Positions 26,766 to 34,912 of a stretch of 64,000 nucleotides of DNA are shown piece by piece. How positions within the stretch are numbered: position 1 is the first letter of the stretch; each line of letters starts with the position of its first letter. Origin of the DNA: Rhizobium sp. (GTDB taxonomy: Bacteria; Pseudomonadota; Alphaproteobacteria; Rhizobiales; Rhizobiaceae). The stretch spans positions 62,001 through 126,000 of the forward strand of contig JAPZUE010000012.1 in the NCBI GenBank assembly GCA_027533385.1. The letters are read 5' to 3'. The notes beneath the pieces were generated by a model. It searched no databases, had not been told where the DNA came from, and saw nothing but the letters and a program-made list of their open reading frames with translations. The position numbers were made by a program, and so were the translations under genes.

Positions 26766-28012
26766 GCGCGGAAACCGTCACGATTTCAAGCCTCGGCGCC
26801 AAGGGTGACGGGGTGGCGCATGGGGCCGATGGCCCCGTGTTCGTGCCCTTCTCCCTGCCGGGCGAGACTGTCTCCATCGCACGGGTGAAGAACGAGGGCA
26901 CGATCATGTCGATCGCCAGCCCCTCCCCTGACCGGATCGAGCCGACCTGCCGACATTTCGGGCCTGATGGCAAAGGCGGTGTCTGTGGCGGTTGTTCTCT
27001 GCAGCACATGGCCAAGCCCGCCTATAACGGCTTCAAGCGGCAGATCGTGATCGATGCGCTGAAGTCGAAGGGCATCGAGGCACCGGTGGCCGAAATCTTC
27101 GAGGCGCATCCGCATCAGCGCCGCCGCCTCGTCTTCACCGCAAGGCGGCGTGAGCAGGGCCTGGTCATGGGTTTCATGCAGGCGGAAACGCATCATGTCG
27201 TGCCGGTCGAGGAATGTCCTATCGCGTCGGACGGGCTGATCTCCCGGCTGGACGCGATCAAGATCATCGCCAATGCCTGTGGTGCCGAGCATTTCCGCAT
27301 CACGGTGACCGAGACGACCACCGGCCTCGACATTTCGCTCGATGGCTTGCGCGGCGGGTTGGGCGACCAGGAACGGCGCGCGGTCACCAATGCCGTGATC
27401 AAGCTCAAGGGCATCGCCCGCGTCTCGGCCAATGGCGAGATCGTCATCGAGCCGCACAAGCCCTTGCTCGACTTCGGTGGGGCGCGCGTCGTGCTGCCAC
27501 CCGGCGGCTTCACGCAGGCCACGCATGAGGCCGAGGCGCATATGGCGGCTCTCGCCATCGAGCATATCGGCAAGGCCAAGAAGGTCGCCGATCTCTTCGC
27601 TGGCGTCGGTACCTTCGCATTACGGCTGGCGCGCAAGGCTTCCGTGCATGCGGTGGAGTCCGACGAGAAGGCTGTGAAGGCGCTCGATTTCGCCGCCCGC
27701 AACACGCAGGGGCTGAAGCCGGTCAGCGCCGAACGGCGTGACCTTTTCCGCAGGCCACTGATGACCTCGGAATTCAAGGGCTTCGACGCCGTTGTCTTCG
27801 ATCCGCCGCGCGCCGGTGCTGAGGCGCAATGTGCGGAACTGGCAAAATCCCAGGTGAAGAAGGTGGTGGCCGTCAGCTGCAATCCGCTGACGCTCGCGCG
27901 TGACCTCTCGATCCTGATTTCCGGCGGCTACCGCGTTGACCAGGTGACGCCGATCGACCAGTTCCTCTGGTCACCGCATGTCGAGGCGGTTGCGACGCTG
28001 ACCAAGGGCTGA
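26762..28012 (+). CDS. Class I SAM-dependent RNA (uracil-5-)methyltransferase, RlmD/TrmA family
   Basis: 416 residues. An N-terminal TRAM-like domain and a 4Fe-4S cysteine set (C in TCRHFGPDG, then VCGGCSLQHM) mark the RumA/RlmD branch. The SAM fold has ADLFAGVGTFALRLA, and the catalytic segment is VFDPPRAGAEAQ with the nucleophile in VAVSCNPLTLARD. It makes m5U in rRNA or tRNA. It is translationally coupled to tlyA (ATGA overlap). Confidence 0.93.
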   Translation: MSAETVTISSLGAKGDGVAHGADGPVFVPFSLPGETVSIARVKNEGTIMSIASPSPDRIEPTCRHFGPDGKGGVCGGCSLQHMAKPAYNGFKRQIVIDALKSKGIEAPVAEIFEAHPHQRRRLVFTARRREQGLVMGFMQAETHHVVPVEECPIASDGLISRLDAIKIIANACGAEHFRITVTETTTGLDISLDGLRGGLGDQERRAVTNAVIKLKGIARVSANGEIVIEPHKPLLDFGGARVVLPPGGFTQATHEAEAHMAALAIEHIGKAKKVADLFAGVGTFALRLARKASVHAVESDEKAVKALDFAARNTQGLKPVSAERRDLFRRPLMTSEFKGFDAVVFDPPRAGAEAQCAELAKSQVKKVVAVSCNPLTLARDLSILISGGYRVDQVTPIDQFLWSPHVEAVATLTKG

Positions 28013-28017
28013 TCCGC

Positions 28018-28326
28018 TCAATAGGTGTAGAGCGTGCCGGAACCCGTGACGTTGGCGCAGCGGCAGCGGCCGCCGACGCGGCCGGGCTTGGCCGGGCACG
28101 ATACCTGCCCGCCGCCACCCACACTGCCGGACTGGTCGACGACGCAGATGTAGCGCTGCGGGCGCACGCGCTGGCTCTGCTGGTTGGTGGAATAGGTTTC
28201 ACTGGTGATCACGTCATTGGAATCATTGACGAGGATCAACGAGCCGCCGGTGGCGGGCAGCATGTCCGCCGCAGAGACGGTAACGCTGAGAAGCAGGCTG
28301 AGTGCGACACAGAACAAACGCAACAT
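28018..28326 (-). CDS. Small secreted cysteine-containing protein
   Basis: 102 residues with a Sec signal peptide (LRLFCVALSLLLSVTVSAA). The mature part of about 83 residues has four cysteines near the C-terminus (YICVV, VSCPAK, CRCAN) and a Gly-rich stretch (GSVGGGGQ). No known domain is recognised. It is convergent with the RNA methyltransferase gene, 5 bases apart. Confidence 0.65.
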   Translation of the reverse strand: MLRLFCVALSLLLSVTVSAADMLPATGGSLILVNDSNDVITSETYSTNQQSQRVRPQRYICVVDQSGSVGGGGQVSCPAKPGRVGGRCRCANVTGSGTLYTY

Positions 28327-28485
28327 AAAGACCTCGACGCAATGGCTCGATTGGGGCTGACCGCAAGGACAGCGGCATCACTGATGACTACCGAACGTCC
28401 GAGGCGGATCTTGGTTGCTGAGACTAGCGGCAAAGACTGAACACAGACTGAACCGACCAGGTGGCTTCGATGACATAAACGGGAA

Positions 28486-28506
28486 ACGGCGCCGCGGGGG
28501 CGCCGT
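28486..28506 (-). terminator. Terminator downstream of dCache MCP
   Basis: Perfect 8-bp GC stem ACGGCGCC / GGCGCCGT with a 5-base loop; on the minus strand it runs into TTTCCCGTTT. Confidence 0.7.
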
Positions 28507-28533
28507 CTCGATTGCTTTTGCCTGTGTGACGGA

Positions 28534-30624
28534 TCAGGCGGCGCGGCGCGCCTGGTGCGAGGAGCCGGCGCTGCGCTCGTCGATGCGGAACTGGTTGAGG
28601 AGCGCCGTCAGCGCTGCCGCTTCCTGGGCAAGGCCATGGCTTGCCGCCGTCTGTTCCTCGACCATGGCGGCATTCTGCTGGGTGCCCTGGTCCATGGTGT
28701 TGACGGCGGTGTTGATCTCCTGCAGGCCGGTCGACTGTTCGCGCGAGGCCGTCACGATGGCGTTGACGTGGCCGTTGATCTCCTGGACTTCGCGGACGAT
28801 GACGTCGAGCGCCTTGCCGGTCTCGTTGACGAGTTCGACGCCCGTCTTGACCTGGTCGCCCGACGCGCTGATCAGGGCCTTGATCTCCTTGGCAGCGGTT
28901 GCCGAGCGCTGGGCAAGCTCTCGGACTTCCTGGGCGACAACCGCAAAACCCTTGCCGGCTTCACCGGCACGGGCAGCTTCGACACCGGCATTCAGCGCGA
29001 GCAGGTTGGTCTGGAAGGCGATCTCGTCGATGACGCCGATGATGTTGGAAATCTCGCCGGAAGACTTCTCGATGCCCTGCATGGCTCCGACGGCCTTTTC
29101 GACGATCTCGCCGGACTTTTCGGCACCCGCACGGGCACGGGTCACCAGCTGCCCGACTTCCTCGGCGCGGCGGGCGCTGTCCTTGACGGTGGTGGTGATC
29201 TCTTCCAGCGCTGCGGCCGTCTCTTCGACCGAGGCAGCCTGCTGCTCCGTACGGCGGGCGAGATTGTCGGCCGACGAGCGGATTTCGGCCGCACCGCTGT
29301 CGATGGCACGGGCATTGCGACCGACGGTGGCGAGCGCATCATGCAGCTTCTCGACGGAGGCGTTGAAGTCGACGCGGAGACGATCGAGGTCGCCGGCGAA
29401 CGGGGTCTCGATGCGCGAGACGAGGTCACCATTGGCGAGGCGGCCGAGGCCGTCTGCCAGCGAGTGGACCGCAAACGAGACCTGCTCGGCTTCGCGCGCC
29501 TTGGCGGCTTCGCGTTCGCGGCGCTCCTGTTCGGTCATGGTGCGGGTTTCATCCGCTTCGCGGGCCAGGCGGCCACGCTCGATGATGTTGTCGCGGAAGA
29601 CGGCGACGGCTGCGGCCATCTGGCCGATTTCATCCTTGCGGGCGGTGCCGGGGATCTCGGCGGAGACATCACCGCCGGCAAGCTTGCCCATGACGCCGGT
29701 CATGTCGACCACCGGGCGGACGACGAGGCGCGACAGCAGGGCTGCCAGGATGGCAATCATGGCGACGACGCCGACGAGGGTGGCAATGGCAGCCGCAGTG
29801 CGGAATTCACCGATGCTCGCATAGGCGAGGTCACGATCGATCTGCACGCCGAGATACCAGTCGTCACGCGGCAGGCCCTTGATGGGCAGGAAGGAGACGA
29901 GGACGTTTGCATCGGCGAAGGTGGTTTCGGTGATGCCGGAGCCGATGGCGGGCGTCTGGTTCGGGAAGGCATCCTTCAGTGTCTTGGTGACCAGATTGCC
30001 GTCGCGATGAACGAGGATCGTGCCGTCCTGCTTGACGAGGAAGGCAGAACCCTTGCCGCCCATATCGACCGAATTGACCATGTCGACGAGGGAGGTCAGC
30101 GAGAAGTCGGAGGCGGCGACGCCGTAGAGCTTGCCATCCTTCTTGACGGGGATCGCGGCGCTGATGATGAGGTTGCCGGTCGAGGCATCGGCGTAAGGGT
30201 CGGTCAGCACCAGCTTGTCGGCCTTGACGGCGTCCTGATACCACGGGCGCTTGCGCGGATCATAACCTTCCGGCAGCGGCTGGTTGGGGACGCTGGTGAA
30301 AACACCCTGCTCGTCGCCGACATAGGTCGACATGAATTCTCGGATCAGGACCGGATTGTCGAAGGCCGCGGTGATCGCGGCCGCATCGGGCGCCTTGGCC
30401 GCGGCATTGCCGGCCAGTTCGGTCAGCATGACGCGGGCCGCGAGCCAGTTCGAGATGCTCTGAGACGCCTGAAGACCGGAGCTATCGATCTCGCTTTTCA
30501 CTGCCGCACTTGTCGCTTTGCGCTGCAGACTGTCGATATAGAAGGAGAAACCGGACAGGGCGGCAACCACCACGAGGGAGGCGACCACCAGGATCTTGGT
30601 CATCAGATTGGAGCTGGTCTTCAC
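28534..30624 (-). CDS. Transmembrane methyl-accepting chemotaxis protein with dCache_1 sensor
   Basis: 696 residues from a GTG at 30624; an ATG at 30681 is also in frame. TM1 is at about 9-30. A periplasmic double-Cache domain of about 250 residues follows, with the ligand-pocket pattern [25 protein letters not shown], a common mark of amino-acid-binding dCache receptors. Then TM2 ([19 protein letters not shown]), HAMP and the MCP domain. It ends in QARRAA without a CheR pentapeptide. An amino-acid ligand is an inference from the pocket pattern. Confidence 0.95.
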   Translation of the reverse strand: MKTSSNLMTKILVVASLVVVAALSGFSFYIDSLQRKATSAAVKSEIDSSGLQASQSISNWLAARVMLTELAGNAAAKAPDAAAITAAFDNPVLIREFMSTYVGDEQGVFTSVPNQPLPEGYDPRKRPWYQDAVKADKLVLTDPYADASTGNLIISAAIPVKKDGKLYGVAASDFSLTSLVDMVNSVDMGGKGSAFLVKQDGTILVHRDGNLVTKTLKDAFPNQTPAIGSGITETTFADANVLVSFLPIKGLPRDDWYLGVQIDRDLAYASIGEFRTAAAIATLVGVVAMIAILAALLSRLVVRPVVDMTGVMGKLAGGDVSAEIPGTARKDEIGQMAAAVAVFRDNIIERGRLAREADETRTMTEQERREREAAKAREAEQVSFAVHSLADGLGRLANGDLVSRIETPFAGDLDRLRVDFNASVEKLHDALATVGRNARAIDSGAAEIRSSADNLARRTEQQAASVEETAAALEEITTTVKDSARRAEEVGQLVTRARAGAEKSGEIVEKAVGAMQGIEKSSGEISNIIGVIDEIAFQTNLLALNAGVEAARAGEAGKGFAVVAQEVRELAQRSATAAKEIKALISASGDQVKTGVELVNETGKALDVIVREVQEINGHVNAIVTASREQSTGLQEINTAVNTMDQGTQQNAAMVEEQTAASHGLAQEAAALTALLNQFRIDERSAGSSHQARRAA

Positions 30625-30884
30625 GGGTAAGGTCCTGCAAAACTCTCCGCGCGACTTCAGCGCGGGGACGTCGTGGGGCATGGTGTGTTCACGGCACCAT
30701 CATGGTGAGGAAGCGGTGAATTTGCCGCTTCCCTAGACATACCCCGCAGGATTTAATGGGTACTTAAGCGATATCCGAAAAATAAGTAGGCCTCACATAC
30801 CGTGACAGCGTTATCAATGGCGGATCTGTACGTTCTTTTCCTTGTCGGGGTGTGAAGACCGCGCAATGCGATCCAGAGGGCAGA

Positions 30885-31802
30885 ATGAATCGAAGCGACA
30901 AGCTCAAGGCCGGCAAGTTGGACGTTGACGCGGCACTGGTTCGGCAGCTGCTGCAAGACCAGTTTCCCGAGTTCTCTGGCCTTCCAGTCGAGCCGCTTGA
31001 GGACGATGGCTGGGACAACTGGACCTTCCGCCTCGGCGCTCACCACAAGGTCCGCCTGCCCTCGGATGCCGCCTATGCCGCGCAGGCGGAAAAGGAGTTC
31101 GTTTGGTTGCCAAGGCTCGCACCACATCTTCCGCTCGTCATCCCGAAGCCCGTGGCCCTAGGCAGGCCGAATGCGCATTTCCCCTGGTCCTGGTCGATCT
31201 ATGAATGGATTGAAGGTGCGCCGCTTGGACGGCAAGCAGAGCTCGACCGGAACCGGCTTGCCTGGGATCTGGCCGGTTTCCTGAAGGCGGTCTGGGGTAC
31301 ACACCATGCAGGCGGTCCGACGCCCGGGGCGCACAACTTCCAAAGGGGTGGAGATGTCATTGATGTCTACGGCCCAGAAGCTCGCGCTGCCCTATCGAAG
31401 CTCGCGGGAATCATCGATCTCGAAGGGGCTTTGGGCGTGCTCGACCGCGCGGCGGCATCAGCCTTCAAAGGAGACCCGGTCTGGGTTCACGGCGATATTG
31501 CTGTCAGCAATCTGTTGATGCGGGACAGGCGGCTCGCAGCCGTGATCGATTTTGGCTCTTCGGCAGTCGGTGATCCCGCCTGCGACCTCGTCATCACCTG
31601 GCTGTACTTCGGCGGCGAAAGCCGGGCAAAATTTCGTGATGCCGTCGCCGTCGATGAGGCATGCTGGGCAAGAGCGCGAGCCTGGGCCCTATGGAAGGCG
31701 GCAATCGTCATGGCGGCGAATTCGCCTGTCCATCCGGATGAAACGCCGCCCATTGAGGTGATCGAGACTGTCGTTGGTGAACACCGCCAGCAGTTTTCCT
31801 GA
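30885..31802 (+). CDS. Aminoglycoside phosphotransferase (APH) family kinase
   Basis: 305 residues from the ATG at 30885 (AGAGGG upstream). An APH/choline-kinase fold with the catalytic loop HGDIAVSNLLM and the metal-binding IDFGSSAVGDPACDL. The N-terminal half has the ATP-binding strand NWTFRLGAHHKVRLP and a YEWIEGAPLG hinge. Substrates of this family range from antibiotics to small metabolites; nothing here shows drug resistance. It stands alone. Confidence 0.88.
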   Translation: MNRSDKLKAGKLDVDAALVRQLLQDQFPEFSGLPVEPLEDDGWDNWTFRLGAHHKVRLPSDAAYAAQAEKEFVWLPRLAPHLPLVIPKPVALGRPNAHFPWSWSIYEWIEGAPLGRQAELDRNRLAWDLAGFLKAVWGTHHAGGPTPGAHNFQRGGDVIDVYGPEARAALSKLAGIIDLEGALGVLDRAAASAFKGDPVWVHGDIAVSNLLMRDRRLAAVIDFGSSAVGDPACDLVITWLYFGGESRAKFRDAVAVDEACWARARAWALWKAAIVMAANSPVHPDETPPIEVIETVVGEHRQQFS

Positions 31803-31814
31803 AAGGCAAACGCC

Positions 31815-32573
31815 TCAGCGCCCCTTCATGAAGGCTTCGAAGGCAGCGCGGGCTTCGGCGCTCTTGAGCTGGGCGACGAAGTGGACGAGCTCTTCCTGCA
31901 TGCGGGTCCGAACCTCTTCGGCACTGCCCTTGACGAGCGCGCGGGCGATCTTCATCGCAGCCGGGGGCTTGGACGCGAGCGAGGAGGCGATCTTCAGGGT
32001 TTCTGCCTCGACCTCACCGGGTGACACGACCTTCCAGATGAGACCGGCCTCGCGGGCTTGCTCAGCCGAGAAACCTTCGCTGGCCGCGAGCATGGCAAAG
32101 GCGCGCTGGTGGCCCATGATGCGCGGGGCGATCAGGCTGGAGGCGGCTTCCGGGACCAGCGCCAGATCGACAAAGGGCGTCTTGAACAGGCTGCGGTCGG
32201 AGGCGACCGTCAGGTCGCAATGCATGTGCAGCGTCGTGCCGATGCCGATCGCCAGGCCATCGACGCCAGAGACGAGCGGCTTGGTGACTTCGGTCAGTGC
32301 GCGCAGGAGGCCGAAGGCGGCAGGCTCGCCCACAGCGCCGGCCATGGCAAAGCCTAGGAAGTCGGCCATGTCATTGCCAGCCGAGAAGCAGCCCTCGGTG
32401 CCGAGGAAGACGATGGCGCGGATCGTGTCGTCCTGCTCGCCCTCCAGCAGCCCTGCGGTCAGCTTCTGGTACATCGCCTGGGTTATGGCGTTCTTCTTGT
32501 CCGGGCGGTTGAAGCGCAGGACGAGGACGCCGGGATGGGTTTCCGGGCGGGTGATCTCAATGTGGTCGGTCAT
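31815..32573 (-). CDS. Enoyl-CoA hydratase/isomerase family protein
   Basis: 252 residues from the ATG at 32573. Crotonase fold with the oxyanion-hole segments CFSAGNDMADFLG and DGLAIGIGTTLHMHCDL. It hydrates or isomerises 2-enoyl-CoA. It lies downstream of the acyl-CoA dehydrogenase on the same strand with a repeat element between them; the pair provides consecutive beta-oxidation steps. Confidence 0.93.
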   Translation of the reverse strand: MTDHIEITRPETHPGVLVLRFNRPDKKNAITQAMYQKLTAGLLEGEQDDTIRAIVFLGTEGCFSAGNDMADFLGFAMAGAVGEPAAFGLLRALTEVTKPLVSGVDGLAIGIGTTLHMHCDLTVASDRSLFKTPFVDLALVPEAASSLIAPRIMGHQRAFAMLAASEGFSAEQAREAGLIWKVVSPGEVEAETLKIASSLASKPPAAMKIARALVKGSAEEVRTRMQEELVHFVAQLKSAEARAAFEAFMKGR

Positions 32574-32590
32574 CTCGGCTTCCTCGGGTG

Positions 32591-32728
32591 GTCCCCACCC
32601 TCCCCTCGAGGGGGAGGGTCGGAGCGCAGCTCCGGGGTGGGGTGAACAACGACATATGCTGGTTTTGGCAGGGTCACCCCCACCCCCCGCCGTTCGGCGA
32701 CCTCCCCCCACAAGGGGGAGGTGGGAGA
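32591..32728. repeat. Rhizobiales-type intergenic palindromic repeat
   Basis: A compound palindromic element: ACCCTCCCC / GGGGAGGGT hairpin, GGAGC-GCA-GCTCC hairpin, GGGGTGGGGTGA linker, then a second block with GCCGTTCGGC and CCTCCCCC / GGGGGAGG. This form is recognised as a dispersed intergenic repeat of Rhizobiales genomes. It fills the acyl-CoA dehydrogenase / enoyl-CoA hydratase gap and may attenuate read-through. Confidence 0.75.
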
Positions 32729-34507
32729 TCAGGCGAAAAGCGCCCTGGCCGCGTTGAGACTTGCCTCACCGTTGATGACGCGGTCCTTCAAGGCTGCGGT
32801 CTCGGCGATCAGGTTTTCGGCGGCGAAGCGGCAGAGGGCCAGGCGGTTGTCGCGGCCATGGTCCTCGTCGGCGAGCGCGCCCTTGGCGAGGTAGACGCCG
32901 GTCAAAGCGAGGCCGAAGAGGCGCTGATAGGGCGTCGCGCCAGAAAGGGCGGCCGAAGCATTGCCGGCTGACAGTTGCGACAGCAGCCATTCGGTCGTGT
33001 CTTCGAGGTCCGCGAGGCTAGCATCCAGACGGGCGGCGGTTTCGCCGAAACCTTCGAGGTTGGAGGCGCGCACGGCGTTGACCACCTGCTTCAGCTCGGT
33101 GATGTAGCCGCGCACATGGTTGCCGTTCGACAGCGGCAGCTTGCGGGTGACGAGATCGGCGGCCTGGATGCCGTTGGTGCCCTCGTAAATCGGGGCAATG
33201 CGGCTGTCGCGCCAGAAGCGGGCAGCCCCTGTTTCCTCGATGAAGCCCATGCCGCCATGGGTCTGGATGCCCAGCGACGCGACGTCGACGCCGGCATCGG
33301 TGGCGAAGCTCTTGGCAATCGGGGTGAGCAGGGCGGCGCGCTCGGCCCAATGGCGGGCTTCATCGCCCTCTGCATGGTGGCTCATGTCGGTGGCATGGGC
33401 GCAGACATAGCAGATGGCGCGCGAGCCTTGCGTCAGCGCCTTCATCGTCACCAGCATGCGGGCAACATCGGGATGCTCGATGATCGGCGACATGCCGGAG
33501 CCGGTCCAGCCCGGCGCCTTCCCTTGGGTGCGGTCCTTGGCGTATTGCACGGCCTTCTGGGTGGCGGCTTCGCAGATGGCGACACCCTGCATGCCGACGG
33601 CGAGGCGGGCATTGTTCATCATGGTGAACATGCAGGCGAGGCCCTTGTTCTCCTCGCCGATCAGCCAGCCGATCGCGCCGGCTTCATCGCCATACTTGCC
33701 GTCGCCATAGATCATGGTGCAGGTCGGCGAGCCATGGATGCCGAGCTTGTGCTCCAGCGAATGGCAGTGGAGATCGTTGCGGGCACCGAGCGAGCCGTCG
33801 TCATTGACGAGATATTTCGGCACGAGGAAGAGCGAGATGCCGCGCGTGCCGGCGGGTGCATCGGGCAGGCGGGCGAGAACGAGATGGATGATGTTCTCGG
33901 TGATCTCGTGTTCGCCCCAGGTGATGAAGATCTTCTGGCCGAAGATACGGTAGGTGCCGTCATCGCGGCGCTCGGCGCGCGACTTCATGACGCCAAGATC
34001 CGAGCCGGCATGGGGTTCGGTGAGGTTCATGGTGCCGGTCCATTCGCCTGACACCATCTTCGGCAGGTATTTCCCCTTGAGCGCTTCCGAGCCGTGGGCG
34101 GTGAGCGCATCGACCGCGCCCATGGTGAGCGTCGGGCCAAGGGCAAAGCCCATGGAACCGGAATTCCACATTTCGAGCGCTGCGACATTGAGCATGTGGG
34201 GAAGCCCCTGCCCGCCGAAATCCTCGGAGGCCGTCAGCGAGTTCCAGCCACCTTCGGCCCAGGCGCGGTAGAGCGTGTCCCAGCCGTCGGGAACCATCAC
34301 CCTGCCGTCGACCATCCGGGCGCCCTGTCTGTCGCCGATTTCGGCGAGCGGGGCCACTTCGTCGCTTGCAAAACGACCGGCTTCAGAAAGGATGGCATCG
34401 ACGAGGTCGTCGCTCAGGTCACCGAGCTTGCCGTCTTCGATGGCCTTGCTCAGGCCCGCGACGTGCTTGAGGGTGAACGCGATCTCTTCAACGGGCGCCT
34501 TGTACAT
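32729..34507 (-). CDS. Acyl-CoA dehydrogenase (long form with C-terminal DUF4403/PF12806-type extension)
   Basis: 592 residues from the ATG at 34507, with GGAGG upstream. N-terminal and middle FAD domains (MNLTEPHAGSDLGVMKSRAE, KIFITWGEHE) are followed by the C-terminal helical domain with the catalytic glutamate in APIYEGTNGIQ. A further C-terminal domain of about 120 residues is typical of the roughly 600-residue branch. It oxidises an acyl-CoA to 2-enoyl-CoA with electrons to ETF. It is the first gene of the unit with the enoyl-CoA hydratase. Confidence 0.94.
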   Translation of the reverse strand: MYKAPVEEIAFTLKHVAGLSKAIEDGKLGDLSDDLVDAILSEAGRFASDEVAPLAEIGDRQGARMVDGRVMVPDGWDTLYRAWAEGGWNSLTASEDFGGQGLPHMLNVAALEMWNSGSMGFALGPTLTMGAVDALTAHGSEALKGKYLPKMVSGEWTGTMNLTEPHAGSDLGVMKSRAERRDDGTYRIFGQKIFITWGEHEITENIIHLVLARLPDAPAGTRGISLFLVPKYLVNDDGSLGARNDLHCHSLEHKLGIHGSPTCTMIYGDGKYGDEAGAIGWLIGEENKGLACMFTMMNNARLAVGMQGVAICEAATQKAVQYAKDRTQGKAPGWTGSGMSPIIEHPDVARMLVTMKALTQGSRAICYVCAHATDMSHHAEGDEARHWAERAALLTPIAKSFATDAGVDVASLGIQTHGGMGFIEETGAARFWRDSRIAPIYEGTNGIQAADLVTRKLPLSNGNHVRGYITELKQVVNAVRASNLEGFGETAARLDASLADLEDTTEWLLSQLSAGNASAALSGATPYQRLFGLALTGVYLAKGALADEDHGRDNRLALCRFAAENLIAETAALKDRVINGEASLNAARALFA

Positions 34508-34598
34508 GACGTGCTCCTCCATCTGGCGTATGCTTTGAGGCCACGCCCAGACTCCCACCCAGGAGGCGCGGCTTATTCTTCTCTTTGGCTAATTGATT

Positions 34599-34614
34599 TT
34601 TACGTAAACGTCAA
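34599..34614 (-). promoter_or_regulatory. Candidate operator upstream of acyl-CoA dehydrogenase
   Basis: TTTACGTAAACGTCAA contains a perfect 10-bp palindrome (TTTACGTAAA) and also reads as a 7-bp inverted repeat TTTACGT-AA-ACGTCAA with one mismatch. From memory, this resembles sites of LiuR/TetR-type regulators of acyl-CoA catabolism. The rest of the gene-free stretch 34508-34844 holds nothing else that I can support. Confidence 0.4.
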
Positions 34615-34844
34615 ATCTTTTGCATGCGTCATGCGGTCTCGTCCACCGGCATGGATCGGCGAAGAGACCGGGGAGAAACGGCGAGCTGAACAAAGATGTG
34701 TGAGCGCCAGCGGTCCCGTCCTGTGCTGTTCCGTTCCGGCCGTCGGCAAAGGCAAGGCAGGACAAGGGCTTAAAAACCTGTGCCGCCGAATGTCGATTGC
34801 GGCGTCCTAAAACAGGGTTTTCACATCTTCCGGGCTGCCCCGGT

Positions 34845-34862
34845 TTCGTCACATCTCTGTTA
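34845..34862 (+). promoter_or_regulatory. Candidate Pho box of phoX
   Basis: Two 7-base half-sites TCGTCAC and CTGTTAC with a 4-base spacer, as in the PhoB consensus CTGTCAT-N4-CTGTCAT, 51 bases upstream of the phoX start. Implies induction on phosphate starvation. Confidence 0.6.
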
Positions 34863-34912
34863 CGCGCGCTGACTAGTCGGAGGATGGACTTCAACCACAA
34901 GGAGGCTCTGCC

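Noticed and set aside
28555-30630. A 691-residue plus-strand frame opposite the dCache MCP
   Set aside because: Antisense to a well-supported MCP, Asp/Gly-rich without domains; a codon-bias artefact.
30885-31802. APH-family gene as an antibiotic resistance gene
   Set aside because: The fold is shared by many metabolite kinases, and there is no mobile context or close likeness to known resistance enzymes.
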